Shown piece by piece: positions 41,858-50,567 of a stretch of DNA of 64,000 bases. The position numbers were made by a program, and so were the translations under genes. Position 1 is the first letter of the stretch. Each line of letters begins with the position of its first letter. Source of the stretch: Nocardia niigatensis NBRC 100131 (GTDB lineage: Bacteria; Actinomycetota; Actinomycetes; Mycobacteriales; Mycobacteriaceae). The stretch is taken from positions 1-64,000 of the forward strand of contig NZ_BAGC01000054.1 in assembly GCF_000308655.1 (NCBI RefSeq). The letters are read 5' to 3'. Below the pieces are notes generated by a model. The model was given only the letters and a program-made list of their open reading frames with translations. It was not told the origin of the DNA and did no database searches.

Positions 41858-43471
41858 ATGACCGTGTGGATCCACCACCGCCCGGACGCCGATGTGGACG
41901 GCGAAATCGCAACTGCCACCGGTCCTCTCGCAGGCGTGCGGCTGGCCGTCAAGGACAATGTGGATGTGGCCGGCCTGCCGACGACCGCCGCCTGCCCCGA
42001 CTTCGCCTACTCGCCGGAGCGGGACGCGCCCGCGGTAGCGGCGCTGCGGGCCGCCGGTGCGGTCGTGGTCGGCAAGACGAATCTCGATCAGTTCGCCACC
42101 GGGCTGGTCGGTACTCGCTCGCCCTACGGCGTCGTCGAGAACGCGCCGCGGCCCGGATATGTCTCGGGCGGTTCGAGTTCCGGGTCCGCGGTGGCGGTCG
42201 CGACCGGGCAGGCCGATATCGCCATCGGGACCGATACAGCCGGATCCGGGCGCGTTCCGGCCGCGTTCCACGGCCTGGTCGGTATCAAGCCCACTATTGG
42301 CGTGATCTCCACCGAGGGCGTCGTACCCGCCTGCCGCTCCTATGACTGTGTGACGATCTTCGCCGCCGATCTGCGCCTGGCCGATCGGGCCATGGGCGTC
42401 ATGGCCGCCGGCGCGCCGCATCGGCCATGGCCGGCGGACACCCGCCTGGCCGCGCCGCCGCAGCCCGTGATCGCGGTATTCAATGCGCTACCCGACCTGG
42501 ACCCGCTGTGGCACAAAGCTTTCGAGCGGACCGTCGCCCGATTGCGCGATCGCGGCGCGACCATCGTGGCAGTCGATCCGGGGCCCTTCCTGGCCGCCGC
42601 GAAACTGCTGTACGACGGCGCGCTGGTCGCCGAACGCTATTCAGCGGTGGGCGAATTCGTCGACGCGCACCCCGAATCGGTCGATCCCACGGTCGGATCC
42701 ATCATCGGCGCCGCCCGCGAGCTTCCCGCGCATCGGCTGGTCACCGACCTGGCCGCGCTGGCACGCCTGCGGGCCACCGCCATGGCGAGCCTCGCGGGCG
42801 CGGATGCGCTGCTGACCCCGACCGCGCCGATTCACCCCACCATTGCCGAGGTCGCCGCGGATCCGGTCGCCGTCAATGCGCGACTCGGCACCTACACCAA
42901 CTTCTGTAATCTCTTCGACCTCTGCGCGGTCGCGGTCCCCACGGACGAGCCGCACTTCGGCGTGACCGTGCTGGCCCGCGCCTTCGAGGACGCCGTCGCG
43001 CTCGATATCGCCGCCCTGATCACCGATACGCCGCTCGATCCCGGGGAGCCGTGCTGGCCCGCGACGGTCGCGGCCACGCACGAGCTTGTCGTCTTCGGCG
43101 CGCATCTGCGCGGCCAGCCGCTCGAACCGCAGCTGACCGACCTGGGCGCCCGCTGGGGCGGACCGGTCGAGACCGCACCGCGCTATCGCCTCGGCGTGCT
43201 CGACACGGTGCCGCCCAAACCGGCCGTAACCCCGGTCCCCGCAACGGAATCCGGTGTCACGGTGGCCGGGGAGCGCTGGCGGCTGTCCCCCGCCGCCCTC
43301 GGCCGCTTCCTCGCGGCCCTGCCCACCCCCATGCAACTGGGCGCCGTCGAACTCGCCGACGGCACCTGGCACACCGGGTTCGGCTGCACCGGCGCCGCCG
43401 CCGAATCCGCCAAGGACATCAGCGAATACGGTGGCTGGCGGGCGGCGTTGGCGGCCGGGGCCGTGGGCTGA
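41858..43471 (+). CDS. atzF: Allophanate hydrolase
   Basis: 537 aa. Hydrolyses allophanate to 2 NH3 and 2 CO2, the last step of the carboxylase route. The amidase-signature triad is visible: Lys in AVKDNVDVAG, cis-Ser in YVSGGSSSGSAVAVATG, and nucleophile Ser in DTAGSGRVPAAFHG. The C-terminal domain (VVFGAHLRGQPLEPQLTDLG ... YRLGVLDTVPPKP ... ELADGTWHTGFGCTG ... DISEYGGWRAAL) is the second catalytic domain that decarboxylates the intermediate. The N-terminus is short compared with some AtzF proteins. CGAGGAG precedes the ATG; last gene of the operon. Confidence 0.95.
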   Translation: MTVWIHHRPDADVDGEIATATGPLAGVRLAVKDNVDVAGLPTTAACPDFAYSPERDAPAVAALRAAGAVVVGKTNLDQFATGLVGTRSPYGVVENAPRPGYVSGGSSSGSAVAVATGQADIAIGTDTAGSGRVPAAFHGLVGIKPTIGVISTEGVVPACRSYDCVTIFAADLRLADRAMGVMAAGAPHRPWPADTRLAAPPQPVIAVFNALPDLDPLWHKAFERTVARLRDRGATIVAVDPGPFLAAAKLLYDGALVAERYSAVGEFVDAHPESVDPTVGSIIGAARELPAHRLVTDLAALARLRATAMASLAGADALLTPTAPIHPTIAEVAADPVAVNARLGTYTNFCNLFDLCAVAVPTDEPHFGVTVLARAFEDAVALDIAALITDTPLDPGEPCWPATVAATHELVVFGAHLRGQPLEPQLTDLGARWGGPVETAPRYRLGVLDTVPPKPAVTPVPATESGVTVAGERWRLSPAALGRFLAALPTPMQLGAVELADGTWHTGFGCTGAAAESAKDISEYGGWRAALAAGAVG

Positions 43472-43482
43472 GGATCGGTTAG

Positions 43483-44325
43483 TCAGTCCTGCCAGAGCGC
43501 CAGCACGCGGTCCGCGTCCGCCTTGCCCTGGGCGCGACCGGCTTCCAGCGACGGGACGCGGGTGGCGGTGTCGAGCGGGTTGAGACCGAACGCCGCGGTG
43601 GCCGCCTCGTCCGGGACGATCACCTCGACCCGGGCGCCGGCCGCGGCCAGACCCGCCACCTGGGCCTCGAGCTCGGCGTCCGGCATGGGGGCGATCACCA
43701 GCACACGGGCGTAACCGGTGGCCAGGTCGGCGTTCACCGACGTCCGGACCCCGCCATCGGTGTAGCGCGCGCCGTCGACCGTGGCGCACGGCCACACCAT
43801 CGGCACCGCGGAGCTCGCGGTCACCGCGTCGACCAGGGCGACACCGGAGTCCTTGTCGAAGACCCGCAGCTCGCCCGTCTCGGCGTTCACCGCGGTGACC
43901 CGGAGGTCCCGGCCGGACCACTCGTGCACGGGCAGCCGGGTCTCGATGACGGCCCGCCGCTCCGACTCCGGGACCGACTCGGCGCGCAATGCGAGCGCGC
44001 CGATGCGCCGCCGGCGCTCGACCGAATCCACCTGCAGTTCCTCGATGATGGCGGCCAGCATCTCCCACAGTCCGGCGAACTTCTCCATCGACGGCACGAT
44101 CTCGCGGCTCTGCACCGTCGGATCCACTTGCCGCCGAACCAGTTCCGTGAGATCGACCCCGCTGCCGACCTGAGCGGCCACATTGGCCCCGGCGGAGGTG
44201 CCGAGCAGCAGATCCGCCCCGGTCACATCCGCGCCGGCATCGGCCAGCCCGGCGAGAATGCCGGTCGCCCAGGAGATTCCGGCCACCCCTCCGCCGCCGA
44301 TGACCAGCGCGCGTTCCGTCGCCAT
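43483..44325 (-). CDS. Patatin-like phospholipase
   Basis: 280 aa. Patatin fold with catalytic dyad: oxyanion loop GGGGVAGISWATGIL, nucleophile in LLLGTSAGANVAAQVGSG and the Asp in YTDGGVRTSVNADLA. Expected activity is acyl-ester hydrolysis of lipids. No signal peptide; the bacterial patatins of this size are cytoplasmic or membrane-associated. ATG 44325 has GAGGG/AAGG just upstream. It converges on atzF with 11 bp between stops and lies 102 bp downstream of the MarR gene in the same direction. Confidence 0.92.
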   Translation of the reverse strand: MATERALVIGGGGVAGISWATGILAGLADAGADVTGADLLLGTSAGANVAAQVGSGVDLTELVRRQVDPTVQSREIVPSMEKFAGLWEMLAAIIEELQVDSVERRRRIGALALRAESVPESERRAVIETRLPVHEWSGRDLRVTAVNAETGELRVFDKDSGVALVDAVTASSAVPMVWPCATVDGARYTDGGVRTSVNADLATGYARVLVIAPMPDAELEAQVAGLAAAGARVEVIVPDEAATAAFGLNPLDTATRVPSLEAGRAQGKADADRVLALWQD

Positions 44326-44427
44326 ACCTTTTCCCTCTTCCTGCCGCTCAAAAAAGACACCCTGCGGTTCGAAAAGCTACCGGCTGGGTCGGCGGAACGG
44401 CGGCGATGGCCGCGATTTCCACTTCGC

Positions 44428-44901
44428 TCAGTCGGAGACGTGGGTCGCGTCGGGATTCGTGGCGTCGCGGATGACGCGCAGGCCGGTGGTGAGCTGGTCG
44501 AGTTGCTCGGGGCTGAGCAGGCCGGTGAACCAGCGGTCCACGCCGTCGAGGTACGCGGGCAGCACGCGCGCCACGCGGGTGGCGCCGGCGGCGGTGAGCA
44601 CCGCGTAGGAGCTGCGCCGGTCGGCGGGGTCGGCCTCGCGGCGGACGAAGCCGTTGCGCTCCAGGCGATCCACCAGCCGGGTGACACCGGAGGTGGACAG
44701 GGTGGTCTGGGTGGCCAGATCCGTCATGCGCAGCTTGCGGCCGGGTGACCGGCTCAGGCGCATCAGGGCATTCAGGTCGAGCCCGGAGAGACCATTGCTC
44801 TTCCAGGTCTCCTCGAGCCGGGCGATGAGCCCGTCGTGCGCCTCGTAGAGCAGGCCGATCGCGGTCAGCCTGGGGTCGTCGAAGAGATGCTTGGGATCCA
44901 C
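44428..44901 (-). CDS. MarR-family regulator
   Basis: 157 aa winged-helix regulator: LDLNALMRLSRSPGRKLRMT, DLATQTTLSTSGVTRLVDRL (recognition helix) and GFVRREADPADRRSSYAVLT (wing) are standard MarR. GTG 44901 is chosen because a TAGGCT box lies 7 nt upstream; the longer frame to 44955 would run through that promoter. Divergent from the SGNH hydrolase gene at 45012, which it may control through the small inverted repeat TTGCtgacGCAA at 44969-44980. Confidence 0.92.
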   Translation of the reverse strand: MDPKHLFDDPRLTAIGLLYEAHDGLIARLEETWKSNGLSGLDLNALMRLSRSPGRKLRMTDLATQTTLSTSGVTRLVDRLERNGFVRREADPADRRSSYAVLTAAGATRVARVLPAYLDGVDRWFTGLLSPEQLDQLTTGLRVIRDATNPDATHVSD

Positions 44902-44908
44902 GGTGAGC

Positions 44909-44914
44909 AGCCTA
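44909..44914 (-). promoter_or_regulatory. -10 box of leaderless marR promoter
   Basis: Minus-strand TAGGCT, 7 nt before GTG 44901. Confidence 0.5.
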
Positions 44915-44960
44915 GACCAGATGGTTTCTGTGCGGATAGTTGACACGCGGAACATTTCCG

Positions 44961-44984
44961 ATATCTTGTTGCTGACGCAATATT
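44961..44984. promoter_or_regulatory. Possible MarR site before SGNH hydrolase gene
   Basis: TTGCtgacGCAA core flanked by ATAT on both sides. Short and imperfect, but the TTGCnnnnGCAA form and the position between divergent genes fit a MarR operator. Confidence 0.35.
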
Positions 44985-45011
44985 CCGCACTGCAACTACA
45001 TGGAGGTTCCG

Positions 45012-46139
45012 ATGACGACCGAGCGCTGGGTGGCGGGATTCCGTGCGCCGCTGGTGAATCCGGCCGAGGAGATCAAGCTCGCCGAACCGCGGGCCTTCGC
45101 CGGCGAGACGGTGCGACAGGTGGTGCGCGTGGCCGGTGGCGGGTCGCGGCTGCGGGTGCGACTGACCAACCGCTACGGCACGGACGCGCTGGTGATCGGC
45201 GCGGCACGGATCGCCGTGCGCAAGACGGGCGGCGAGATCGTGCCCGAGACCGATACCGAGATCCGGTTCGCGGGGTCGGCGTCCACCCGGATCCCGGCCG
45301 GGGCCGATCTCGTCAGCGACCCGATCGCATTGGCAGTCGAGGCCGGCACCGAGCTGGCGCTCAGTGTCTACCTGCCCGAACCCGCGCTGCCCGCGTTCGC
45401 GCAATTCCCGGTCGACACCAGTTGGATCGGCGCCGGCGATCGGACGGGCGACATCGCACCGTCCGACGCCGAGGAGACCGCGTCGCGGTTCTTCCTCACC
45501 GGAATCGACGTCGCCGTCGACTCAGACGTTCCGGTGCTGGTGGCCTTCGGCGACTCGTGGTTCGAAGGCTTCGGCTCGACGCACGGCGCTAACCGGCGGT
45601 CGGTGGACGAGCTGAACCACCGGCTGGCCGCCGGGTGGGCCGTCAACCAGGGCATCGGCGGCAACCGGCTGCTCACCGACGAGATCGGCGAGCACGGGCT
45701 GGCCCGCTTCGAGCGGGACGTGCCGTCGGTGCCGGGGGTCGCGGCCGTGTGGGCCAACTTCGGCATCAACGACCTGATCCTGGCCGGCACCGCGACCGCC
45801 GAGGCGCTGATCGCGGGCTTCACCGCGCTGGCCGGGCGGGCGCACGCCGCCGGACTGCCGATCTACGCCAACACCATCGGGCCCTTCGGCGGCGCCGTCT
45901 ACCCGGGTCTGGCCGTGGCCGAGGGCATTCCGGTGCGGCGGGCGGTGAACGAGTGGCTGCGCACCACCACGGTGTTCGACGCCGTCTTCGATGTGGCCGC
46001 GGCCGTGGAGAATCCGGCGGATCCGGACTCCATCCGGCCCGAGTTCGACAGCGGCGACGGCATGCATCTCAATGACGACGGGGCCCGGGCCATGGCGGCG
46101 GCGGTGGATCTCACCGCGCTGCCGCCGGCCTTCCAGTGA
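45012..46139 (+). CDS. SGNH/GDSL-type hydrolase with N-terminal beta domain
   Basis: 375 aa. The C-terminal ~200 residues carry the SGNH blocks: VLVAFGDSWFEGFGSTHG (Ser), VNQGIGGNRLL (Gly), VWANFGINDLIL (Asn) and DSGDGMHLNDDGARAMA (catalytic Asp-x-x-His). The first ~170 residues are beta-rich (VVRVAGGGSRLRVRLTNRYG, GTELALSVYLPEPALPAF) as in rhamnogalacturonan-acetylesterase-like proteins. It likely deacylates a carbohydrate or lipid ester. No signal peptide is visible. ATG 45012 follows a GGAGG site; divergent from the MarR gene. Confidence 0.92.
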   Translation: MTTERWVAGFRAPLVNPAEEIKLAEPRAFAGETVRQVVRVAGGGSRLRVRLTNRYGTDALVIGAARIAVRKTGGEIVPETDTEIRFAGSASTRIPAGADLVSDPIALAVEAGTELALSVYLPEPALPAFAQFPVDTSWIGAGDRTGDIAPSDAEETASRFFLTGIDVAVDSDVPVLVAFGDSWFEGFGSTHGANRRSVDELNHRLAAGWAVNQGIGGNRLLTDEIGEHGLARFERDVPSVPGVAAVWANFGINDLILAGTATAEALIAGFTALAGRAHAAGLPIYANTIGPFGGAVYPGLAVAEGIPVRRAVNEWLRTTTVFDAVFDVAAAVENPADPDSIRPEFDSGDGMHLNDDGARAMAAAVDLTALPPAFQ

Positions 46140-46171
46140 GCAGCCGGTCAGGGCAGGCACGGCCGGGCGGG

Positions 46172-47743
46172 TCAGCGCGGCTTCACCTCGGCCAGAAGCT
46201 CCGGCCCACGAGCCTCCAACCGGGTGGTCGCCCAGCGAATTCCGAGTGCCGCGGCCACCCCGCCGAGCAGCACGCCGACGGGCAGCGCCGCCCACTGCAT
46301 CAGGGAATTATGGAGTGCCACACCAGTTCCCAGGATCGCGAGCACCGGAGCGGCCGCCAGCAACTGCACCACGCCCACCGCGAGTTGCATGAGCAGCTTC
46401 ATACAGCCGGGATTGCCCGAGCCCGCGAAGGGATTGCCGCGCTGCGGCGGCAGGGCGAAGGCGGCGTGCGTGGACAGGAACACCACGGCCCCGGCGCCGA
46501 CGCCGAGCAGCACCGGCAGCGTCGACAGCGCCCACGCGTACAGGTTCGGCCGGCCGAGCGCGCCGGGCAGGATGAGGGTGGCGAGCACCGACGGCGGGGC
46601 GACCAGGATCAGCCAGGCGTAGGCGCGGCCGCGCACATCGGCGCGGGCGGCGCCGGGAGTCACCAGGGTCTGCCAGATCGCGGTGCCGTCGAACCCGTAC
46701 AGGTTGGTGCTGGACATGGTGGCCAGCCACACCACGAAAGCGCCCGAGAACGGGATGGTTCCGGTACCGCCGCCGTTGCGCAGCGACAGGAAGATCGGCA
46801 GCACGAAACCGATGAGCAGCAACGGGATCAGGGCGGCGCGGCGGCGGCCGTCCCGCCACCAGGTGCGCAGTTCCTTGGTGACGACCGCGCCGACCGCGGT
46901 GGCGGGGACGAAACGGTCGAGCATGCCACCGCCGGTGTCGACCACCTGGCCGGCGGCCGCGGCCGGGGTGGTGAGGCGACGCTCCAGCAGGACCGCCCAG
47001 GACTGCCACAGGATCAGTGACAGCAGCGCCAGGCCCAGCAGCGGCAGCAGGGCGAGCAGGTATTCGCCGCGGGCCGCCGTCTCGACGGCATAGGGGGCCC
47101 AGCCCGACGGGATCGCGCGCACTGTGACCGACAGGCCGCTGTGGTCGCTCTCCAGTTTCGGGCCGACCGCCGAGATCAGCAGGTTCAGTGGGTAATACGC
47201 GAGTCCGATCAGAGCGGCTAAGAGCACGCCCAGGTCCTTGCCGCGCCGGGAACGCATGGCCGCGCCGAGCCAGGCCACCACGACCCGCGACAGCAGGACC
47301 ACGAAAACCAGGTGCAGGACCGTGCCGAGGGCCGCGATCGCGGTGGCGCCCGGGCCGACCGGCGCGGCGAGCAGGACCAGGCCGCCGAAGGCGATCAGGT
47401 TGACCATGGCGGCGGGTCCGGCGAAGGCGGCCGCGCCGAGCCCGTAGGCCAGTTGCCGGGTCGTCAAGGGCAGCAGGCGGAATTGCTCGGGTTGCAGGGT
47501 CTCGTCGCTGCTGCCGGTGAGGATCGGGCCGCAGATCCAGCCGAGGGTCCAGGCGCCGAACAGGGCCGCCGCCACCGTCACTCCCCCGTGCACGGTCTGG
47601 TGCGCGGTGGCGATGATCAGCGCGGTGGCGACCGCGGCGATCAGGCCGAAGCAGGTGCCGATCCAGAAGTTCAGTGCCGCACGGCCTTCCCGCATGTGCC
47701 GCGCGGTGATGCGCCATCGCATGCGGATCAGGACGCCAACCAC
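46172..47743 (-). CDS. ABC-2 type exporter permease
   Basis: 523 aa very hydrophobic protein with about ten to twelve membrane segments (for example FWIGTCFGLIAAVATALIIA, TAIAALGTVLHLVFVVLL, RAALIPLLLIGFVLPIFL, TLPVLLGVGAGAVVFLS). Two related halves suggest a fused pair of six-TM units. It is the membrane partner of the ATPase encoded just upstream; starts overlap by 16 bp (GTG 47743, inside the ATPase 3' end). Substrate unknown. Long frames on the same strand to 48580 are shadows of the ATPase gene. Located convergent to the SGNH hydrolase gene. Confidence 0.87.
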   Translation of the reverse strand: MVGVLIRMRWRITARHMREGRAALNFWIGTCFGLIAAVATALIIATAHQTVHGGVTVAAALFGAWTLGWICGPILTGSSDETLQPEQFRLLPLTTRQLAYGLGAAAFAGPAAMVNLIAFGGLVLLAAPVGPGATAIAALGTVLHLVFVVLLSRVVVAWLGAAMRSRRGKDLGVLLAALIGLAYYPLNLLISAVGPKLESDHSGLSVTVRAIPSGWAPYAVETAARGEYLLALLPLLGLALLSLILWQSWAVLLERRLTTPAAAAGQVVDTGGGMLDRFVPATAVGAVVTKELRTWWRDGRRRAALIPLLLIGFVLPIFLSLRNGGGTGTIPFSGAFVVWLATMSSTNLYGFDGTAIWQTLVTPGAARADVRGRAYAWLILVAPPSVLATLILPGALGRPNLYAWALSTLPVLLGVGAGAVVFLSTHAAFALPPQRGNPFAGSGNPGCMKLLMQLAVGVVQLLAAAPVLAILGTGVALHNSLMQWAALPVGVLLGGVAAALGIRWATTRLEARGPELLAEVKPR

Positions 47744-48495
47744 GACAGCCCCTCCTCGCCGCCCACGCGTCCGCCGACCAGCCGCACGAACGCCTCTTCG
47801 AGGGTGCCCTCGCCGCGCACCTGGGCCAGGGTGCCGCCCGCCACCACCCGGCCGCGGTTGATCACGGCCACGCGGTCGCAGATGGATTCCACCAGGGCCA
47901 TCACATGACTCGACAGCACCACCGATCCGCCCGCGGCGACGAATCGCTGCAGGATGGTGCGGATGGTGCTCGCGGACACCGGATCCACCGCCTCGAACGG
48001 TTCGTCCAGCACCAGCAGCTTGGGTGCGTGCAGCAGGGCGGTGGCGAGGCCGATCTTCTTCCGCATGCCGGCCGAATAGTCCACCACCACAGTGTTTTCC
48101 GCGCCGTCGAGTTCCAGGACATGCAGGAGCTCGTCGGCGCGTCCGACCACGGTCGCCTTGTCCATGCCGCGCAGTAATCCGGTGAAGTTCAACAACTCTC
48201 GGCCGGTGAGCCGCTCCGGCAGGGCCAGGCCGTCGGGCAGCACCCCGACCACGGTCTTCGCCTGGACCGGATCCGACCACACCTCGTGCCCGAAGATCCG
48301 GGCCGCGCCGTGATCGGGTCGCAGCAGGCCGACTGCCATCGACAGCGTCGTCGTCTTTCCGGCGCCGTTCGGCCCGACCAGCCCGAAGAACGAGCCGGGC
48401 GGCACCGACAGGCTCACCCCCTCGACCACCCAGGGTCCGCCGAATTTCTTGTAGAGCCCGTCCAGTTCCAGCGCCGGTCGTCCGTCGACAGTCAT
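47728..48495 (-). CDS. ABC transporter ATP-binding protein
   Basis: 255 aa nucleotide-binding subunit. Walker A FGLVGPNGAGKTTTLSM, Q-loop in VVGVLPDGLALPERLTGREL, signature VVDYSAGMRKKIGLATALLH (slightly changed LSGG, here YSAGM), Walker B LLVLDEPFEAVDPVSA and H-loop VVLSSHVMALVESIC. It belongs to the ABC-2 exporter class (multidrug or lipid export). GAGGAGGG precedes the ATG at 48495. Forms one operon with the permease gene downstream. Confidence 0.95.
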   Translation of the reverse strand: MTVDGRPALELDGLYKKFGGPWVVEGVSLSVPPGSFFGLVGPNGAGKTTTLSMAVGLLRPDHGAARIFGHEVWSDPVQAKTVVGVLPDGLALPERLTGRELLNFTGLLRGMDKATVVGRADELLHVLELDGAENTVVVDYSAGMRKKIGLATALLHAPKLLVLDEPFEAVDPVSASTIRTILQRFVAAGGSVVLSSHVMALVESICDRVAVINRGRVVAGGTLAQVRGEGTLEEAFVRLVGGRVGGEEGLSWLAS

Positions 48496-48589
48496 ATGCC
48501 CTCCTCGGAGCCCCCGCATACCGCCCTTTCACGATAAGCATGCGGCTCCTGTCTGACATATCGCCGGAATCGCCTCGCACCGCAACCGG

Positions 48590-49741
48590 TCAGCGGGTCA
48601 GGCCGCCGAAGAATTCGCGAATGTCACCGGCGAGCAGGTCGGGGACCTCGAGGGCCGGGAAGTGGCCGCCGGAGTAGAACTCCGACCAGTGCACGATGTT
48701 GTGGGCCTTCTCCGCGAAGCGGCGGATGGCGAAGTCCGCCGTGGTGAAGACGGCGACCCCGGTCGGCACCGTGCCCGGCGGCTTGGGCGCGAACATCGTG
48801 TAGTCGTGGAACCGCTCGTAGTAGTAGTTCGCCACGCTGCGGGCGGTGTCGGTGAGCCAGTAGATGGCGACGGTGGTCAGGATCTTGTCCCGATCGATGG
48901 CGTCCTCGGGCAGCTCGTGACTGGCGTCCGTCCACTCCTTGTATTTCTCCACGATCCATCCGAGCTGCCCGGCCGGTGAATCGGCCAGCAGCTGCGCGAT
49001 CGTATTCGGCCGCGAGCCCGCCAGATTCATGTACGCGGACCCGTTGTCCTGGAACTGCTTCATCGCCGCCAGCCGAGCCTGCTCGTTCTCGGTCAGGGCA
49101 GCCATATCGGCGGGATCGCCGGTGGGGAAGGTGACCAGCGCATTGGCGTGCACCCCGATCACCCGATCCGCGAAGTCCCGGCCCAGCCGCGGCGCGACGA
49201 ACGCCCCGTGATCCCCGCCGTGCGCCCCGAACCGCTCATACCCGAGCCGCGTCATCAGTTCGGCCAGCGCGGCGGCCACTTTCCCATCGTCCCAACCGGT
49301 TTCGGTCAGCGGCCCCGAGAACCCGTGCCCCGGCAATGTCGGAATCACCAGATCGAAGGCGGGCGCCCCCGCCTCGGCGGGATCGGTCAGCGGCTCGATC
49401 ATGTCGAGAAAGTCCGCCGGCGTCCCCGGCCAGCCATGGATCAACAGCAGCGGCGTCGCGCCTTCCCGCGGCGACCGAACGTGCATGAAGTGCAGATTCT
49501 GCCCATCCACAGTGGTACTGAACTGCGGATAACCATTGAGCCTCGCCTCAACAGCCCGCCAATCGAACTTCTCCCCCCAATACCCGGCCAACTCCCGCAA
49601 GTACCGGGTCGGCACCCCGCGCTCCCACCCGCCCCCTGGCACCTCGTCGATCCACCGGGTCCGCCTCAGCCGCCGCCCCAGCTCATCGAGCTCAGCCTGC
49701 GGAATATCGATAAGAAAGCCACGGATCTCGTTCTCGCTCAT
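48590..49741 (-). CDS. Epoxide hydrolase (EHN-type alpha/beta hydrolase)
   Basis: 383 aa. N-terminal EHN domain IDIPQAELDELGRRLRRTRW then WGEKFDWRAVEARLNGYPQF, as in juvenile-hormone-type epoxide hydrolases. The alpha/beta-hydrolase core has LLLIHGWPGTPADFLDMIEP (oxyanion HGWPG), nucleophile Asp in FGAHGGDHGAFVAPRLG, and the catalytic His in YSGGHFPALEVPDLL. Opens epoxides to diols, typically detoxifying xenobiotics or lipid epoxides; substrate unknown. Monocistronic, divergent from a small membrane protein gene. Confidence 0.93.
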   Translation of the reverse strand: MSENEIRGFLIDIPQAELDELGRRLRRTRWIDEVPGGGWERGVPTRYLRELAGYWGEKFDWRAVEARLNGYPQFSTTVDGQNLHFMHVRSPREGATPLLLIHGWPGTPADFLDMIEPLTDPAEAGAPAFDLVIPTLPGHGFSGPLTETGWDDGKVAAALAELMTRLGYERFGAHGGDHGAFVAPRLGRDFADRVIGVHANALVTFPTGDPADMAALTENEQARLAAMKQFQDNGSAYMNLAGSRPNTIAQLLADSPAGQLGWIVEKYKEWTDASHELPEDAIDRDKILTTVAIYWLTDTARSVANYYYERFHDYTMFAPKPPGTVPTGVAVFTTADFAIRRFAEKAHNIVHWSEFYSGGHFPALEVPDLLAGDIREFFGGLTR

Positions 49742-49871
49742 AACATCGAGTCTTCCGATAAAGAGCCCTCTCCCACATCACGAAGATTCGTTATTCGCCC
49801 TTCCCGCCCATCACCGCGGCCGACGCCTGCATGATCGTAGGGACCGGTCGGACGATGGTGAGGATGTGAGC

Positions 49872-50435
49872 ATGGATTCGGTTCCGGTGCACGCGATTCC
49901 CCGTGGTTGGCGGGCGGCGATGGTGGGGACGGCGGCGGCGGTGGCGGTGTGCTGCGCCGGGGTGTTGTGGACCTTCGCGATCCAGTTCGAGTACGTCAAT
50001 GCTCTGCTGTGGGGTGGCTTCGCGCTGGTCATCCCCAGCGCGGTGTGGCTGGTGCTGGCCGTTGTCGGTGGCCTCAACTATCGCGGTTGGTGGCGTGCCG
50101 GGCTGATCCCGCCGGCGATCGTCGCTGTCACATTGGGCCTGCTCTGGTTCGAAGCGCCGGGAAGGGTCGGCTGGGCGCTGTCCCGCCAGTCGATGGATCA
50201 GGCGGCCGCCGAGTGCGCTACCACCCACGATGTCACCGACATCGGCGTGTACACCTTCGCCACCATCCAGTCCGACCCCGCCACCTGCCGCTTCTACCTC
50301 CACCTCGGCTATCCCTCATCCCGGCGAATGTTCCTCTACCACCGCGATATCACCCACCCCACCGCAACCCCCGACCCCCGCTGCCGGCACCTCGGCGGCT
50401 CCTGGCACTTCTGCGACCTCGACAGCGTCCTCTGA
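49872..50435 (+). CDS. Membrane protein, unknown function
   Basis: 187 aa. Three hydrophobic segments: about residues 14-38 (AAMVGTAAAVAVCCAGVLWT), 45-67 (ALLWGGFALVIPSAVWLVLA) and 78-97 (GLIPPAIVAVTLGLLWF). The remaining ~90 residues are predicted outside, with four Cys (AAECATTH, ATCRFYL, DPRCRHLGG, HFCDLDSV) that could form disulfides. No family recognised. A GTGAGGATG stretch upstream may include the ribosome-binding site. It converges on the NRPS gene; a strong terminator separates them. Confidence 0.75.
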   Translation: MDSVPVHAIPRGWRAAMVGTAAAVAVCCAGVLWTFAIQFEYVNALLWGGFALVIPSAVWLVLAVVGGLNYRGWWRAGLIPPAIVAVTLGLLWFEAPGRVGWALSRQSMDQAAAECATTHDVTDIGVYTFATIQSDPATCRFYLHLGYPSSRRMFLYHRDITHPTATPDPRCRHLGGSWHFCDLDSVL

Positions 50436-50522
50436 CGATTCGCGAACCAGTTGAATCGATAGGTTTCAGATCCCGCAGAACCACCGCCGACGAGGTCGAG
50501 GCCGACCCGATCCAGCCAACGA

Positions 50523-50562
50523 CTCGCCGGTGCCGAACGTTTGTTCGTTCGGCACCGGCGAG
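50523..50562. terminator. 17-bp perfect bidirectional terminator at NRPS 3' end
   Basis: Arms ctcgccggtgccgaacg and cgttcggcaccggcgag, 6-nt loop tttgtt. It lies 5 bp beyond the NRPS stop (minus) and 87 bp after the convergent membrane-protein gene (plus). Confidence 0.85.
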
Positions 50563-50567
50563 GTGGG

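Noticed and set aside
47500..48580. Extension of the ABC permease frame upstream through the ATPase gene (802 codons)
   Set aside because: The upstream part is an out-of-phase shadow of the ATPase; membrane-protein character starts at GTG 47743.
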